Assembly (NCBI GenBank): GCA_947175205.1
Contig: CAMWLS010000024.1
Span: 1-37,373, forward strand
Origin: an uncultured Porphyromonadaceae bacterium
GTDB taxonomy: Bacteria > Bacteroidota > Bacteroidia > Bacteroidales > Muribaculaceae
DNA length: 37,373 bases
Direction of reading: 5' to 3'
Every line of letters begins with the position of its first letter. The stretch's first letter is position 1. The notes under the pieces were generated by a model that worked only from the letters and a program-made list of their open reading frames with translations, searched no databases and was not told where the DNA came from. The position numbers were made by a program, and so were the translations under genes. This document shows positions 16,087 to 25,395 of the stretch, in pieces.

Positions 16087-16530
16087 ATGGGTCGGCTCCT
16101 TTCCATAGATTTCGGGCGCAAGCGCTGCGGCATTGCAGTCACAGACAGCCTGCGTATAGTGGCCAACGGTCTTACCACCGTGGCCACTAATGACCTTATT
16201 GCATACATTAAACAGTATATGGAGGCCACTGAAGTCAGCGCCGTAATTGTGGGCCATCCCACCACCATGAAAGGAGAGGACTCTGAGTCCATGCGCTATC
16301 TCACTCCTGTCATAAACCGCCTCAGAAAAGAGATAAATCCCTGTCCGGTAATATTCTTTGATGAGCGCTTCACTTCCGTACTGGCTCACAGAGCCATGAT
16401 AGACGGCGGAATGAAGAAAATGGCACGCCGCGACAAGGCCATTGTGGATGAAATCAGCGCCGCCATAATCCTTAACGACTTCCTTCAGAGCCGCGAGTAC
16501 TCCACTTGGCAAAACTCCATGAAAAAATAA
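16087..16530 (+). CDS. ruvX: Putative pre-16S rRNA nuclease / Holliday junction resolvase-like (YqgF)
   Basis: 147 residues of the RNase H-like YqgF family. Catalytic-site acidic residues are in place: Asp8 in SIDFG, Glu93 in FDERFTS (91-97) and Asp121 in VDEISAAIIL. The VVGHP-type strand (VIVGHPTTMKG, 54-63) is also typical. The enzyme trims the 5' end of 16S rRNA precursors in E. coli; a Holliday-junction role was proposed earlier. It lies between recO and def, 15 bases before def. Confidence 0.93.
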   Translation: MGRLLSIDFGRKRCGIAVTDSLRIVANGLTTVATNDLIAYIKQYMEATEVSAVIVGHPTTMKGEDSESMRYLTPVINRLRKEINPCPVIFFDERFTSVLAHRAMIDGGMKKMARRDKAIVDEISAAIILNDFLQSREYSTWQNSMKK

Positions 16531-16545
16531 ATTAACACATCATAT

Positions 16546-17109
16546 ATGAAACTTCCCGTTTACCTTTACGGACATCCTGTCCTCCGTGCTGAAAACGCAC
16601 CTCTCACCCCTGATTATCCGGAGCTGAAGGGGCTTATCTCAGCCATGTTTGACGCCATGTATGTCAGCGAGGGCGTGGGCCTTGCAGCACCCCAGATTGG
16701 CAAGAACATACGTCTGGTGGTCATAGACGGCAGTCCCGTGGCTGACATTTACCCTGAGTGCGCTGACAGCAAGATGGTCCTCATAAATCCGGAGATTACC
16801 ATTCTGGACGGCGAACCCGTTTCACGGCCCGAAGGCTGCCTGAGCCTTCCCGGCATAAATGAGAACGTCAAGCGCACTGAACACATAATGCTCAGATGGC
16901 TGGATGAGGACTTTAACAGCCATGAGAAGGAAATCTCAGGCTTCCTGGCACGCATTGTGCAGCATGAATGTGACCATCTGGAGGGCAAGGTGTTCATTGA
17001 CCACATCTCGCCCATCCGCAAGCAGCTCATTAAAGCCAAACTGAACAATATTGTAACCGGACGCACACGGGTGGATTACCCCGTAAGATACGCCCGTAAA
17101 CCCCGTTAA
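16546..17109 (+). CDS. def: Peptide deformylase
   Basis: 187 residues with all three deformylase motifs: GVGLAAPQ (43-50), EGCLS (96-100) and QHECDH (139-144), giving the Cys and two His metal ligands and the catalytic Glu. It removes the formyl group from nascent N-terminal methionine. Fourteen to sixteen bases after ruvX and 10 bases before ettA, so part of one operon. Confidence 0.96.
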   Translation: MKLPVYLYGHPVLRAENAPLTPDYPELKGLISAMFDAMYVSEGVGLAAPQIGKNIRLVVIDGSPVADIYPECADSKMVLINPEITILDGEPVSRPEGCLSLPGINENVKRTEHIMLRWLDEDFNSHEKEISGFLARIVQHECDHLEGKVFIDHISPIRKQLIKAKLNNIVTGRTRVDYPVRYARKPR

Positions 17110-17119
17110 TACATCACAC

Positions 17120-18805
<1,686 letters not shown>

Positions 18806-18816
18806 ATCCCCGGGGA

Positions 18817-18906
18817 GCATAAAGGTCTTTATCCACCTTATGCCTTGAAATAGAATGATATAATATCACAGAGGGCGCTTCAGAATACTGTCTGAAACGC
18901 CCTCTG
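18817..18906. terminator. Tandem hairpins between ettA and a convergent lipoprotein gene
   Basis: Hairpin one: GCATAAAGGT (18817-18826) with ACCTTATGC (18835-18843), one bulged A. Hairpin two: CAGAGGGCG-c-TTCAGA (18869-18884) with TCTGAA-a-CGCCCTCTG (18891-18906), 15 pairs around one mismatch, loop ATACTG. Neither is followed by a long T run; as the second is symmetric it probably serves both convergent transcripts. Between them is a small palindrome, TGATATAATATCA. Confidence 0.55.
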
Positions 18907-18943
18907 CGATATTAGACCGCTTGAGAAAAAACTCGTGAAGCTG

Positions 18944-19549
18944 TCATTCTTCTCTATGCGGAAGCACCAATGTTATAATGGTGCCGTCACACAATTCTCC
19001 GTCACATTTAACCCAGCGAGTAACCTCTTTCTTATTGATGTCAATAACCTTGTTATAAATCTGTATGTGGTAAGTTTTGTCAAGCTCGGGTATAGTAAAA
19101 AGCACATCAATATCCAAATCTCTCTCTCCTGTGAAATGACCGAAACGTAAGACGGTAGTAGAAAAATCAGGGATTACAGTTACACCTGAGGCAGAATCAC
19201 CCTTTATATACTCACACTCAGTATACTCATAAAGCCCCGCATATGTTGGGGTATAGCTACGGCTGTTTTTCTGTAACGCCTGATCTCCGTAATCTGCCCA
19301 TAAAGCCATCTCTATCTGCCCGTTATATTCAGCCCACATTTCGGCTCCATACCAGTTCCCGGGCACATTGGGATCCAGAAGATTATTACCCTCTGCATCC
19401 ACAATCTTTATTTCCGGAATTATGACATCTGACGGAATAGGAAGCGGTTCATTCTTTTCATCATCTCCACATGCCGTTAAAAGAGAACCGGAAACTAATA
19501 AAAGCAACAAATATAAGCTTTTCTTAAACGAAATGGTATTTGATCTCAT
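18944..19549 (-). CDS. Hypothetical lipoprotein
   Basis: 201 residues. Type II signal peptide with a leucine-rich core and lipobox LTAC (24-27, lipidated Cys27), followed by GDDEKN, an acidic stretch typical of Bacteroidetes surface-exposed lipoproteins (lipoprotein export signal). The mature part is beta-rich with several aromatic residues and two late cysteines (about 182 and 187). No family recognised. Monocistronic, convergent with ettA; a -7 element lies upstream. Confidence 0.75.
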   Translation of the reverse strand: MRSNTISFKKSLYLLLLLVSGSLLTACGDDEKNEPLPIPSDVIIPEIKIVDAEGNNLLDPNVPGNWYGAEMWAEYNGQIEMALWADYGDQALQKNSRSYTPTYAGLYEYTECEYIKGDSASGVTVIPDFSTTVLRFGHFTGERDLDIDVLFTIPELDKTYHIQIYNKVIDINKKEVTRWVKCDGELCDGTIITLVLPHREE

Positions 19550-19583
19550 GAGGTTTATATTAGAAATTTAACAATCATCACTG

Positions 19584-19591
19584 CAAAAATA
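19584..19591 (-). promoter_or_regulatory. Promoter -7 element for the lipoprotein gene
   Basis: The minus strand reads TATTTTTG, an exact TAnnTTTG match, about 35 bases upstream of the start. The nearest TTTG is 11 bases away, too close for a standard -33. Confidence 0.4.
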
Positions 19592-19620
19592 ACACCTTCC
19601 CACAAATTCACAGACATTCT

Positions 19621-19962
19621 TTAAATATTATTTTTCGCCGAACGCCACTGAGCATATGCCTTACGGTGCTGAAGATAATACTCATCATCCTGATGTGCGT
19701 ATGCCTCACGCTCAAAAGAAATGGCTTTATAGGCCGCAAAGTTATTGAAACGGTGCCTCAGCAGCTGCCATACCCACTCCAGCAGATACATAAGATAAAA
19801 GAACACATATCCCAGTTCCAGCATCTGACGGCTGTGAATGGTCTCATGCCGCAGCATACTCTCTGACGGCTTATGCGGACGCTTGATAAAGCACAGCCCC
19901 AGGATGTTTATGGCTGCAAAGCGCCTCCCCGGTGGAAGCCAGCGGTTATAAATCACCCTCAT
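19621..19962 (-). CDS. Small HExxH-motif protein, possible metalloprotease-like
   Basis: 113 residues, not assigned to a named family. It has a perfect zinc-binding HExxH, HETIH (39-43), preceded by a charged loop, followed by a hydrophobic helix (about 50-68) and, about 40 residues on, an EREAYAH segment (84-90) whose Glu could be the third ligand as in gluzincins. That order resembles the bare catalytic helix pair of membrane-associated zinc peptidases, but the protein is much shorter than any of them. Its start overlaps the stop of the CoA transferase (ATGA-type overlap, 19959-19962), so translation is coupled. Similar small proteins with this HExxH-helix-E pattern are found in Bacteroidales as hypotheticals, to my recollection. 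Confidence 0.7.
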   Translation of the reverse strand: MRVIYNRWLPPGRRFAAINILGLCFIKRPHKPSESMLRHETIHSRQMLELGYVFFYLMYLLEWVWQLLRHRFNNFAAYKAISFEREAYAHQDDEYYLQHRKAYAQWRSAKNNI

Positions 19963-21257
19963 GCGTGACGCAGATAGGCGTACCCGAAACGCGCTGCTGC
20001 CGCGCGGTCCAGTTCCTCACGCGCCTCCGGCGGAGCTATGGAGATAAGAAGCCGCGCCCGTTCAGCATAATTCCGGCCACGCAGGTTCACGGCACCATAC
20101 TCCGTTACCACATACTGGGTCTGGAAACGCGTTGTCACCACACCGGCACCGTCAGTTAGCAGAGCCTTGATTTTAGACTGTCCGCGTGAGGTTGACGCCA
20201 GCATGGCAAGGAATGACATACCCCCCTGCGAGCGTTGTGAGCCATAAACAAAGTCATGCTGGCCCCCTATTCCTGAATACAGACGCGTCCCTATGGAGTC
20301 AGCGCACACCTGCCCTGTCAGATCTATCTCCAGGCACGAGTTAATGGACACCACCTTATCATTCTGTGCTATGATAAAGGGGTCGTTGGTCCACGCCACA
20401 TCACGCAGGATAATATCCTTGTTATAATTCATGAAATCATACAGCCGGCGTGAACCCAGAGCCAGGGAGGCCACACTCTTGCCGGGTTCTATCTTCTTGC
20501 GGCTGTTGTCTATCACCCCGCTCTCTATCAGAGGCAGCACACCGTCAGTCATGGCTTCTGTATGCAGGCCCAGATGTTTGTGGTCACGCAGTCCCTGAAG
20601 CACCGCATTAGGAATCCCCCCCACCCCTATCTGGAGACAGGCCCCGTCAGGGATAAGATCCGCAATATATGAGCCTATACGCAACTCCGCCTCAGTGGGA
20701 ACCGGCGTTGGAACTTCCACCAGCGGGTCATTCACGCGCACTGCAGCAGCCAGACGTGATATGTGTATTACAGGGTCACCGTAGCTGAACGGCATCTGTG
20801 GGTTAATCTGCGCTATAATGGTCTTCCCACATTCAACAGCAGAGGTTGCCAGGTCAGCGCTTACACCAAAGGACACAAACCCGTTTTCATCAGGCTCTGA
20901 GCAGTTCAGGAACACTACATCCACCGGACAAGTCCCGTCACGGAACAGTGCCGGAACCTCGCCCAGAAAGCGCGGAATCACGCTGCCGTAACCACGCGCT
21001 ATATACTCCCTGACAGAATTAGAGATAAAAAATGAGTCAACAAAGAATGAGCCCTCACATTCAGGGCTGGTGAAAGCAGCCGGGCCCTTGGCAACAGCAA
21101 AGGCACAGTAAATGGTCACATTCTTCAGCTCCGGCGCACGGCGCGCCAGTGCGTCACAGAGGGTTTCTGGTATGGAGGTACTGCCCTGAACGTATACGTG
21201 GTCGCCTGACCGTACAAGCTTTACAGCCTCATCTGCTGTCACAAATTTAGGTTCCAT
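19959..21257 (-). CDS. Acetyl-CoA hydrolase/transferase family protein (4-hydroxybutyrate CoA-transferase-like)
   Basis: 432 residues, full length for this family. The likely catalytic Glu is Glu234 in GLHTEAMTDG; GVGGIPNAVL (211-220) and GGQHDFVYGSQRS (about 328-340) are the glycine-rich CoA-binding motifs. It is a family I CoA-transferase/hydrolase moving CoA between short acyl groups (acetate, butyrate, 4-hydroxybutyrate, succinate) in the cytoplasm; which one is not decided by sequence. It follows the aminotransferase after 15 bases and overlaps the next gene, so it is the middle of a three-gene operon. Confidence 0.9.
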   Translation of the reverse strand: MEPKFVTADEAVKLVRSGDHVYVQGSTSIPETLCDALARRAPELKNVTIYCAFAVAKGPAAFTSPECEGSFFVDSFFISNSVREYIARGYGSVIPRFLGEVPALFRDGTCPVDVVFLNCSEPDENGFVSFGVSADLATSAVECGKTIIAQINPQMPFSYGDPVIHISRLAAAVRVNDPLVEVPTPVPTEAELRIGSYIADLIPDGACLQIGVGGIPNAVLQGLRDHKHLGLHTEAMTDGVLPLIESGVIDNSRKKIEPGKSVASLALGSRRLYDFMNYNKDIILRDVAWTNDPFIIAQNDKVVSINSCLEIDLTGQVCADSIGTRLYSGIGGQHDFVYGSQRSQGGMSFLAMLASTSRGQSKIKALLTDGAGVVTTRFQTQYVVTEYGAVNLRGRNYAERARLLISIAPPEAREELDRAAAARFGYAYLRHA

Positions 21258-21272
21258 GGTCCGGAGTATGTA

Positions 21273-22601
21273 TTAACTTTTAAGAGGATTATTGGCTCTG
21301 AACTGATCCAGACGTTTTTCCAGACGGTCAAACTGCACTTGGTCAGTAAGCAGGGGAACACACACGCGAACGCCCTGCTGGCGGCTGCCGGTGGACTTCA
21401 GCGATATGGCACTGATACCGTGACGCATCAGTTCCTTCTGAAGCTCAGCCCCGGTCATACCACCGTAAGCCAGCGTAAAGAAAAAGCCGTCACCTATGGG
21501 CTCCCTGCCGTCATGGGAATAAAGGATATTGAAACCGTTACGTAAAAATATATCCTTAGCTATGGCCGCACGGCGCCCGTACTCACTGCAGTCATTGACA
21601 AAGTCAAGACTACCCTCCACAGCCGCGCGGAACATTGCCGCCAGGGCGTACTGCGCAGAGTGTGTCACGCCGGAAGAAAGGGCATACAGGGCCCCGAAAG
21701 TAAAGGCATCCAGGAATGAGGGGACACCATAGAAATCACGGAAGAAATCATACTTGCGGTCAGCCACAGCCGGACTCATGGCCACCACAGCCACACGCTG
21801 CCCGGCATAGCTGAAAATCTTGGATGCTGACAGCAGCAGAATATAATTATCAGTATATCTTGCCACGGTGGGTATGAAAGGCGCCACACCCGGCATGCCG
21901 TAGCGCTTGCGGAAATCCATGCCCATATACGCATGGTCCTCTATCACTGTCACGTCATATTTTGTGGCCATGCGGCCTATAATCTCAAGCTCCTGCTCAG
22001 TCATATTGGTCCAGGCCGGATTATTTGGCGTACTGTATATCATGGCGCTGATGTTACCCTTGCTCAGAATTCGCTCCAGCTCTGCTTCCATGGCCGCGCC
22101 ACGATATGCGTATATGTCCATGGATACCTGTTCCAGCCCCAGCACAAAAGCCTGATTATGCTGTGCCGGGAATCCGGGGTCCATGAAAAGTATTCCTCGC
22201 TTTCCGGGCTCCCGCTGGCCCATCAGCATCAGCGTGGCAAAACAGCCCTGCATGGAACCTACGGTGGGCACTATACACCGTGCCGGGATATTGACATTCA
22301 TGAATGAGTGCAGGAAAGCCTCTGCGGCAGCCTTCAGTTCCGGCATTCCTGAGATATTGGGATAAGTATTCGCAATCCCTTTCCGGAGAGCTTCTATCTC
22401 CGCCCGGACACCAACCTCACAGGCAGGCAGTCCGGGATTTCCCAGTTCAAGATGAATCACGGGCTCGCCGCTTAAACCTTCAACCATATTTGACACCGCC
22501 ACAATCTGACGTATTGTTGCATTATCTACATCAGTGATATTCAGGCGGCCTAATACCTCTTCAAGCTGTTCTTGGCTCAGAGGAAGAGTAGAAACATTCA
22601 T
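21273..22601 (-). CDS. PLP-dependent aminotransferase, class I/II
   Basis: 442 residues of fold type I. PLP lysine is Lys261 in SASKIFSYAGQR; other family residues are Asn194 in TPNNPAW, Asp222 and Tyr225 in IEDHAYMGMD and Arg269, which would bind the substrate carboxylate. The N-terminal 30-40 residues form an extra helical segment seen in valine-pyruvate/aspartate-type group members. Substrate not determinable here. First gene of the operon with the CoA transferase, suggesting an amino acid is converted to a keto acid whose CoA ester is then exchanged or hydrolysed. No exact promoter element upstream; a -7 with one extra base (TATTTTTTG) lies near 22638. Confidence 0.85.
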   Translation of the reverse strand: MNVSTLPLSQEQLEEVLGRLNITDVDNATIRQIVAVSNMVEGLSGEPVIHLELGNPGLPACEVGVRAEIEALRKGIANTYPNISGMPELKAAAEAFLHSFMNVNIPARCIVPTVGSMQGCFATLMLMGQREPGKRGILFMDPGFPAQHNQAFVLGLEQVSMDIYAYRGAAMEAELERILSKGNISAMIYSTPNNPAWTNMTEQELEIIGRMATKYDVTVIEDHAYMGMDFRKRYGMPGVAPFIPTVARYTDNYILLLSASKIFSYAGQRVAVVAMSPAVADRKYDFFRDFYGVPSFLDAFTFGALYALSSGVTHSAQYALAAMFRAAVEGSLDFVNDCSEYGRRAAIAKDIFLRNGFNILYSHDGREPIGDGFFFTLAYGGMTGAELQKELMRHGISAISLKSTGSRQQGVRVCVPLLTDQVQFDRLEKRLDQFRANNPLKS

Positions 22602-22684
22602 ATAGTAGAGTACAGAGAGTTAGTAAGAGCCATAAAGATACAAAAAATATTATCCACACAACAAACTTCCCCCGCAAAAGCCAC

Positions 22685-22725
22685 AAAAAAATGGCGGGCA
22701 CCGTATCTTTTCACGGTGCCCGCCA
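22685..22725 (-). terminator. Terminator of the Sus-like operon
   Basis: TGGCGGGCACCGT (22692-22704) pairs with ACGGTGCCCGCCA (22713-22725), a 13-bp GC-rich stem with an 8-base loop, followed on the minus strand by six U residues (22685-22690). It lies 25 bases beyond the SusF-like stop codon. Confidence 0.9.
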
Positions 22726-22749
22726 CCTTATGTCAGAGCAGTTCCCTTA

Positions 22750-24228
22750 TTACTTCTTGACCATGGTCAGAGTGTAAGGATTCATGCTGAAGTCAACGGT
22801 AATGTCATAAGTACCCTGTTCAGCAATCAGGTTACCACCCTTGTAAACGATGGTCTGAGTCTGCTGAGCGGGACCTTCCTGTACACCGCCGAAGTCAATA
22901 TCCCAGCTGTGGTTGGTGTTAATCTTGAACATACCGTTCAGCTCAACAGTGCCCTTCCATACCTTGGCAGCTGCGCTTGAAGGAGTAAGTTCAAATGCCT
23001 CTTTCTCATTCCAGCCGTTGAATTCACCCACAACGCTTACGCTTTCAAGGTGAGTAATCTTGTACTGCAGAGCCACCAGATTAACGTCAATCCAGTAAAT
23101 ACCGCGGACGCTTACAGGCATTGCTATAGTTCCCTCTGCTGCGCTGCTGAGGTTACCAACAGTTACCAGACCGTCCACAATGGGTTCTTCCTTAGAGTTC
23201 ATCTTGAACTGCAGGCCGTGGGTGTTAGCCTCAGCAAACAGCCACCACTGACGGTTAAGACCGGCAACACCGGTGTAGTTGATATAGTTGGTTGTACCCA
23301 GAGTAGGCATCTTGGTGAAGTCAGTCTGTGATGTACCGTTACCGGCAACCCACAGATGCTCAATAGCCAGAGTAACATCATATGTCATCTCCTCCATGTT
23401 TACAGTCATCAGGTAAGGAGAAGCGGCGGTGATTACACCTGCGCGGTCCTTGCCTTCAGCTGCAATCAGGGCACCCTTGTTTGCGTTATCCTGTGAGGGA
23501 AGAGCGCCGAAAGAGTTATCAAGATTACCGGCAGTTACGCTTGAAGCGGGAATAACCTTCCACTCAAAGCCTTCTGCTGCCTGGGCCTCTGTTACTTCAA
23601 ATTTACCAACGAATACAGGCACGTCATATACGCTGTACTCAGGCTGTGAGGGCTGCAGGAGGATACCGCTGGTAACATCCCAGTTATTGAAGCTGCCCAC
23701 CATATAGTAGCTCTCTTCAATCACCGTACGCGGGTTCATGGGAGTAACCTCATAGTTAAATGCTGCATATGCGCCGTCACCTAACTGAATCTTGCTGTTA
23801 CCGTAAACCGCGTAAGCAAAGAAACGGGTGGCAACTTCCAGAGTTGACGGGTCACGAGTGATGGCACTCTGGATGGCACCGTTGAAAGTGTCCGGGTTAA
23901 CATAGATGATATTGTCCACAATAGTGGTGGGGATAGTGATACCGCCGGCATAGGTGTCATCCTTAGCCACCTGCATCTCTATTACCAGCTCATACAGATC
24001 AGGGAAATCCACTAATTTGGAAATTTCAGCCATGGGGATATTCTCTACCACATCATTATACTTCTGTACGTTGATGATGGCGTCACCCTGGGTCAGCTCC
24101 AGACCGTCAGAGTTAAAACTGGGGAGCTGAGGATTTTCCTGGCCGGGAGGGTTGGGCAGATCGAAATTATCACAGCTGACAAATCCGAGGCTCAGGGCAA
24201 TCCCGCAGAAAAGTGCTATTTTTTTCAT
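22750..24228 (-). CDS. SusF-like outer membrane glycan-binding lipoprotein
   Basis: 492 residues from the ATG at 24226-24228; an upstream ATG at 24297 would add 23 residues before a classic lipoprotein signal and is rejected. Signal peptide with lipobox VSC (Cys19), acidic spacer, an Ig-like N-terminal region (about 40-150), then three modules resembling the starch-binding CBMs of SusF: MVGSFNNWDV (about 175), LWVAGNGT (about 290) and VVGEFNGWNEKE (about 402). The Trp/Asn pattern in each (NNWD, RQWWLF, FNGWNE) fits glycan stacking residues. The protein would sit on the cell surface and hold glycan near SusCD. Size (492 versus 485 in B. thetaiotaomicron SusF) and number of modules favour SusF rather than SusE. 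Last gene of the operon. Confidence 0.82.
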   Translation of the reverse strand: MKKIALFCGIALSLGFVSCDNFDLPNPPGQENPQLPSFNSDGLELTQGDAIINVQKYNDVVENIPMAEISKLVDFPDLYELVIEMQVAKDDTYAGGITIPTTIVDNIIYVNPDTFNGAIQSAITRDPSTLEVATRFFAYAVYGNSKIQLGDGAYAAFNYEVTPMNPRTVIEESYYMVGSFNNWDVTSGILLQPSQPEYSVYDVPVFVGKFEVTEAQAAEGFEWKVIPASSVTAGNLDNSFGALPSQDNANKGALIAAEGKDRAGVITAASPYLMTVNMEEMTYDVTLAIEHLWVAGNGTSQTDFTKMPTLGTTNYINYTGVAGLNRQWWLFAEANTHGLQFKMNSKEEPIVDGLVTVGNLSSAAEGTIAMPVSVRGIYWIDVNLVALQYKITHLESVSVVGEFNGWNEKEAFELTPSSAAAKVWKGTVELNGMFKINTNHSWDIDFGGVQEGPAQQTQTIVYKGGNLIAEQGTYDITVDFSMNPYTLTMVKK

Positions 24229-24265
24229 ATTTATCTCTGAAAAATAAGTGTTAATTGTTAAAGCG

Positions 24266-24299
24266 CCGTGCCCCGCGGGTTGCCCCTGACGGGGCACGG
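24266..24299 (-). other. Intercistronic hairpin between SusE- and SusF-like genes
   Basis: CCGTGCCCC (24266-24274) pairs with GGGGCACGG (24291-24299) around a GC-rich 16-base loop. There is no T run beyond it, so it is not a full terminator; it could stabilise upstream mRNA ends or dampen read-through, giving less SusF than SusE. The stem lies in an otherwise open 94-base gap, while the other Sus gaps are 17-23 bases. Confidence 0.6.
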
Positions 24300-24322
24300 T
24301 GAAATTATTTGCTTATGCGGGA

Positions 24323-25378
24323 TTATTCTGCATTCCAGACGGGCTGCCAGGTCTTGCCGTCAGCTCCTAACTCCAGTGTTACATCCCATACGCCGTACTT
24401 AGCCCAGGTCTGCATGCTCTGAGTGCTGAGTACCATGGTCATGGGTGTAGCCTCTGCGTTCCATACGCCCCAGTTACCCTGACCGTTAACTGCCGGGCCC
24501 TGGAATGTTCCGTCCACGAAATCATTGGTGATATCCAGTACAAAGAAGTTTGCAGGATCTGAACCCACCTGTGCGCTCAGTTCATCCCAGCCCAGAAGCT
24601 CAAGGAAGAAACGCCACTGTGAGCAGTCATCCACGCTGCTCTGTACATCACCGTTACCGGCGCGAAGCATGAATGAGCCAGCAAATACCTTGCTGCCAAT
24701 CACGGGCTCTATCAGCTTGAAGTTCTCGTAATCAGCTGCGTTAGCTGCAGAAGGTGCAAGGAAGTTGTTCTCTGCTGATCCGTCAAGTGTTGAAACGTGA
24801 CCCGCAATGTATACCCATGCTGCAGTGGGAACTGCATACTGCACCTGAACCTTGTTGTAAGAAACAACATTGTTAGATACTATTTCGCTACCGGCTACAC
24901 CGTCAATATCACAGATACCACGGAAGTAAACCTTGGTCATATAGGGGTCCTGACCGGCGGCTTCCTGAGCTGCTACGTAAGCATCCCAAGCCTCGGGTGA
25001 ATCCACGCCTAAAAGGGCGCACAGTGAAGTGGCCAGGTCATAGGTACGGAAGCTCATCTTGGCATTGTGAACATCCTGGTTCTCAAGATTCACAAACTCG
25101 CCTTCAGTGAATTCAGGCTTCAGTGAAACCTGAACATTGTAGTTACAGATGGCTGAGTAGCCGTAATCAGGCTGTGATGCTGTGATAACAAATGTGGACT
25201 TGTCTTCCATGTTATCAGTAGTAGCCAGATACTGGTTATTCAGCGCGGGCTCATTGATTGTGAAGGTGGTGGGAGCCTTGTAAACGGGCTCTTTGTCATC
25301 CTCACAGCTGGTGAATGCTGCACATACAGCAACCCCGGCCAGAATATATGCTAATTTATTCATTTTAAACTGTTTCAA
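24323..25378 (-). CDS. SusE-like outer membrane glycan-binding lipoprotein
   Basis: 351 residues. Signal peptide with lipobox FTSC (Cys25) followed by EDDKEP, the acidic export tag. The N-terminal half (about 35-170) fits the SusE N-terminal Ig-like domain, with repeated alternating strands and the YFRGICDIDG segment near 150; the rest (about 185-351) is one or two beta modules with WVYIAGHV at the start and several surface tryptophans. It is slightly shorter than B. thetaiotaomicron SusE (387). An in-frame ATG at residue 6 is an equally good start. Third gene of the Sus-like operon. Confidence 0.8.
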   Translation of the reverse strand: MKQFKMNKLAYILAGVAVCAAFTSCEDDKEPVYKAPTTFTINEPALNNQYLATTDNMEDKSTFVITASQPDYGYSAICNYNVQVSLKPEFTEGEFVNLENQDVHNAKMSFRTYDLATSLCALLGVDSPEAWDAYVAAQEAAGQDPYMTKVYFRGICDIDGVAGSEIVSNNVVSYNKVQVQYAVPTAAWVYIAGHVSTLDGSAENNFLAPSAANAADYENFKLIEPVIGSKVFAGSFMLRAGNGDVQSSVDDCSQWRFFLELLGWDELSAQVGSDPANFFVLDITNDFVDGTFQGPAVNGQGNWGVWNAEATPMTMVLSTQSMQTWAKYGVWDVTLELGADGKTWQPVWNAE

Positions 25379-25395
25379 AACGGGTTAAGAAATTA

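Noticed and set aside
24229-24297. Upstream ATG extending the SusF-like protein by 23 residues
   Set aside because: The extension would bury a standard lipoprotein signal peptide inside the protein; the ATG at 24226-24228 places it at the N-terminus.
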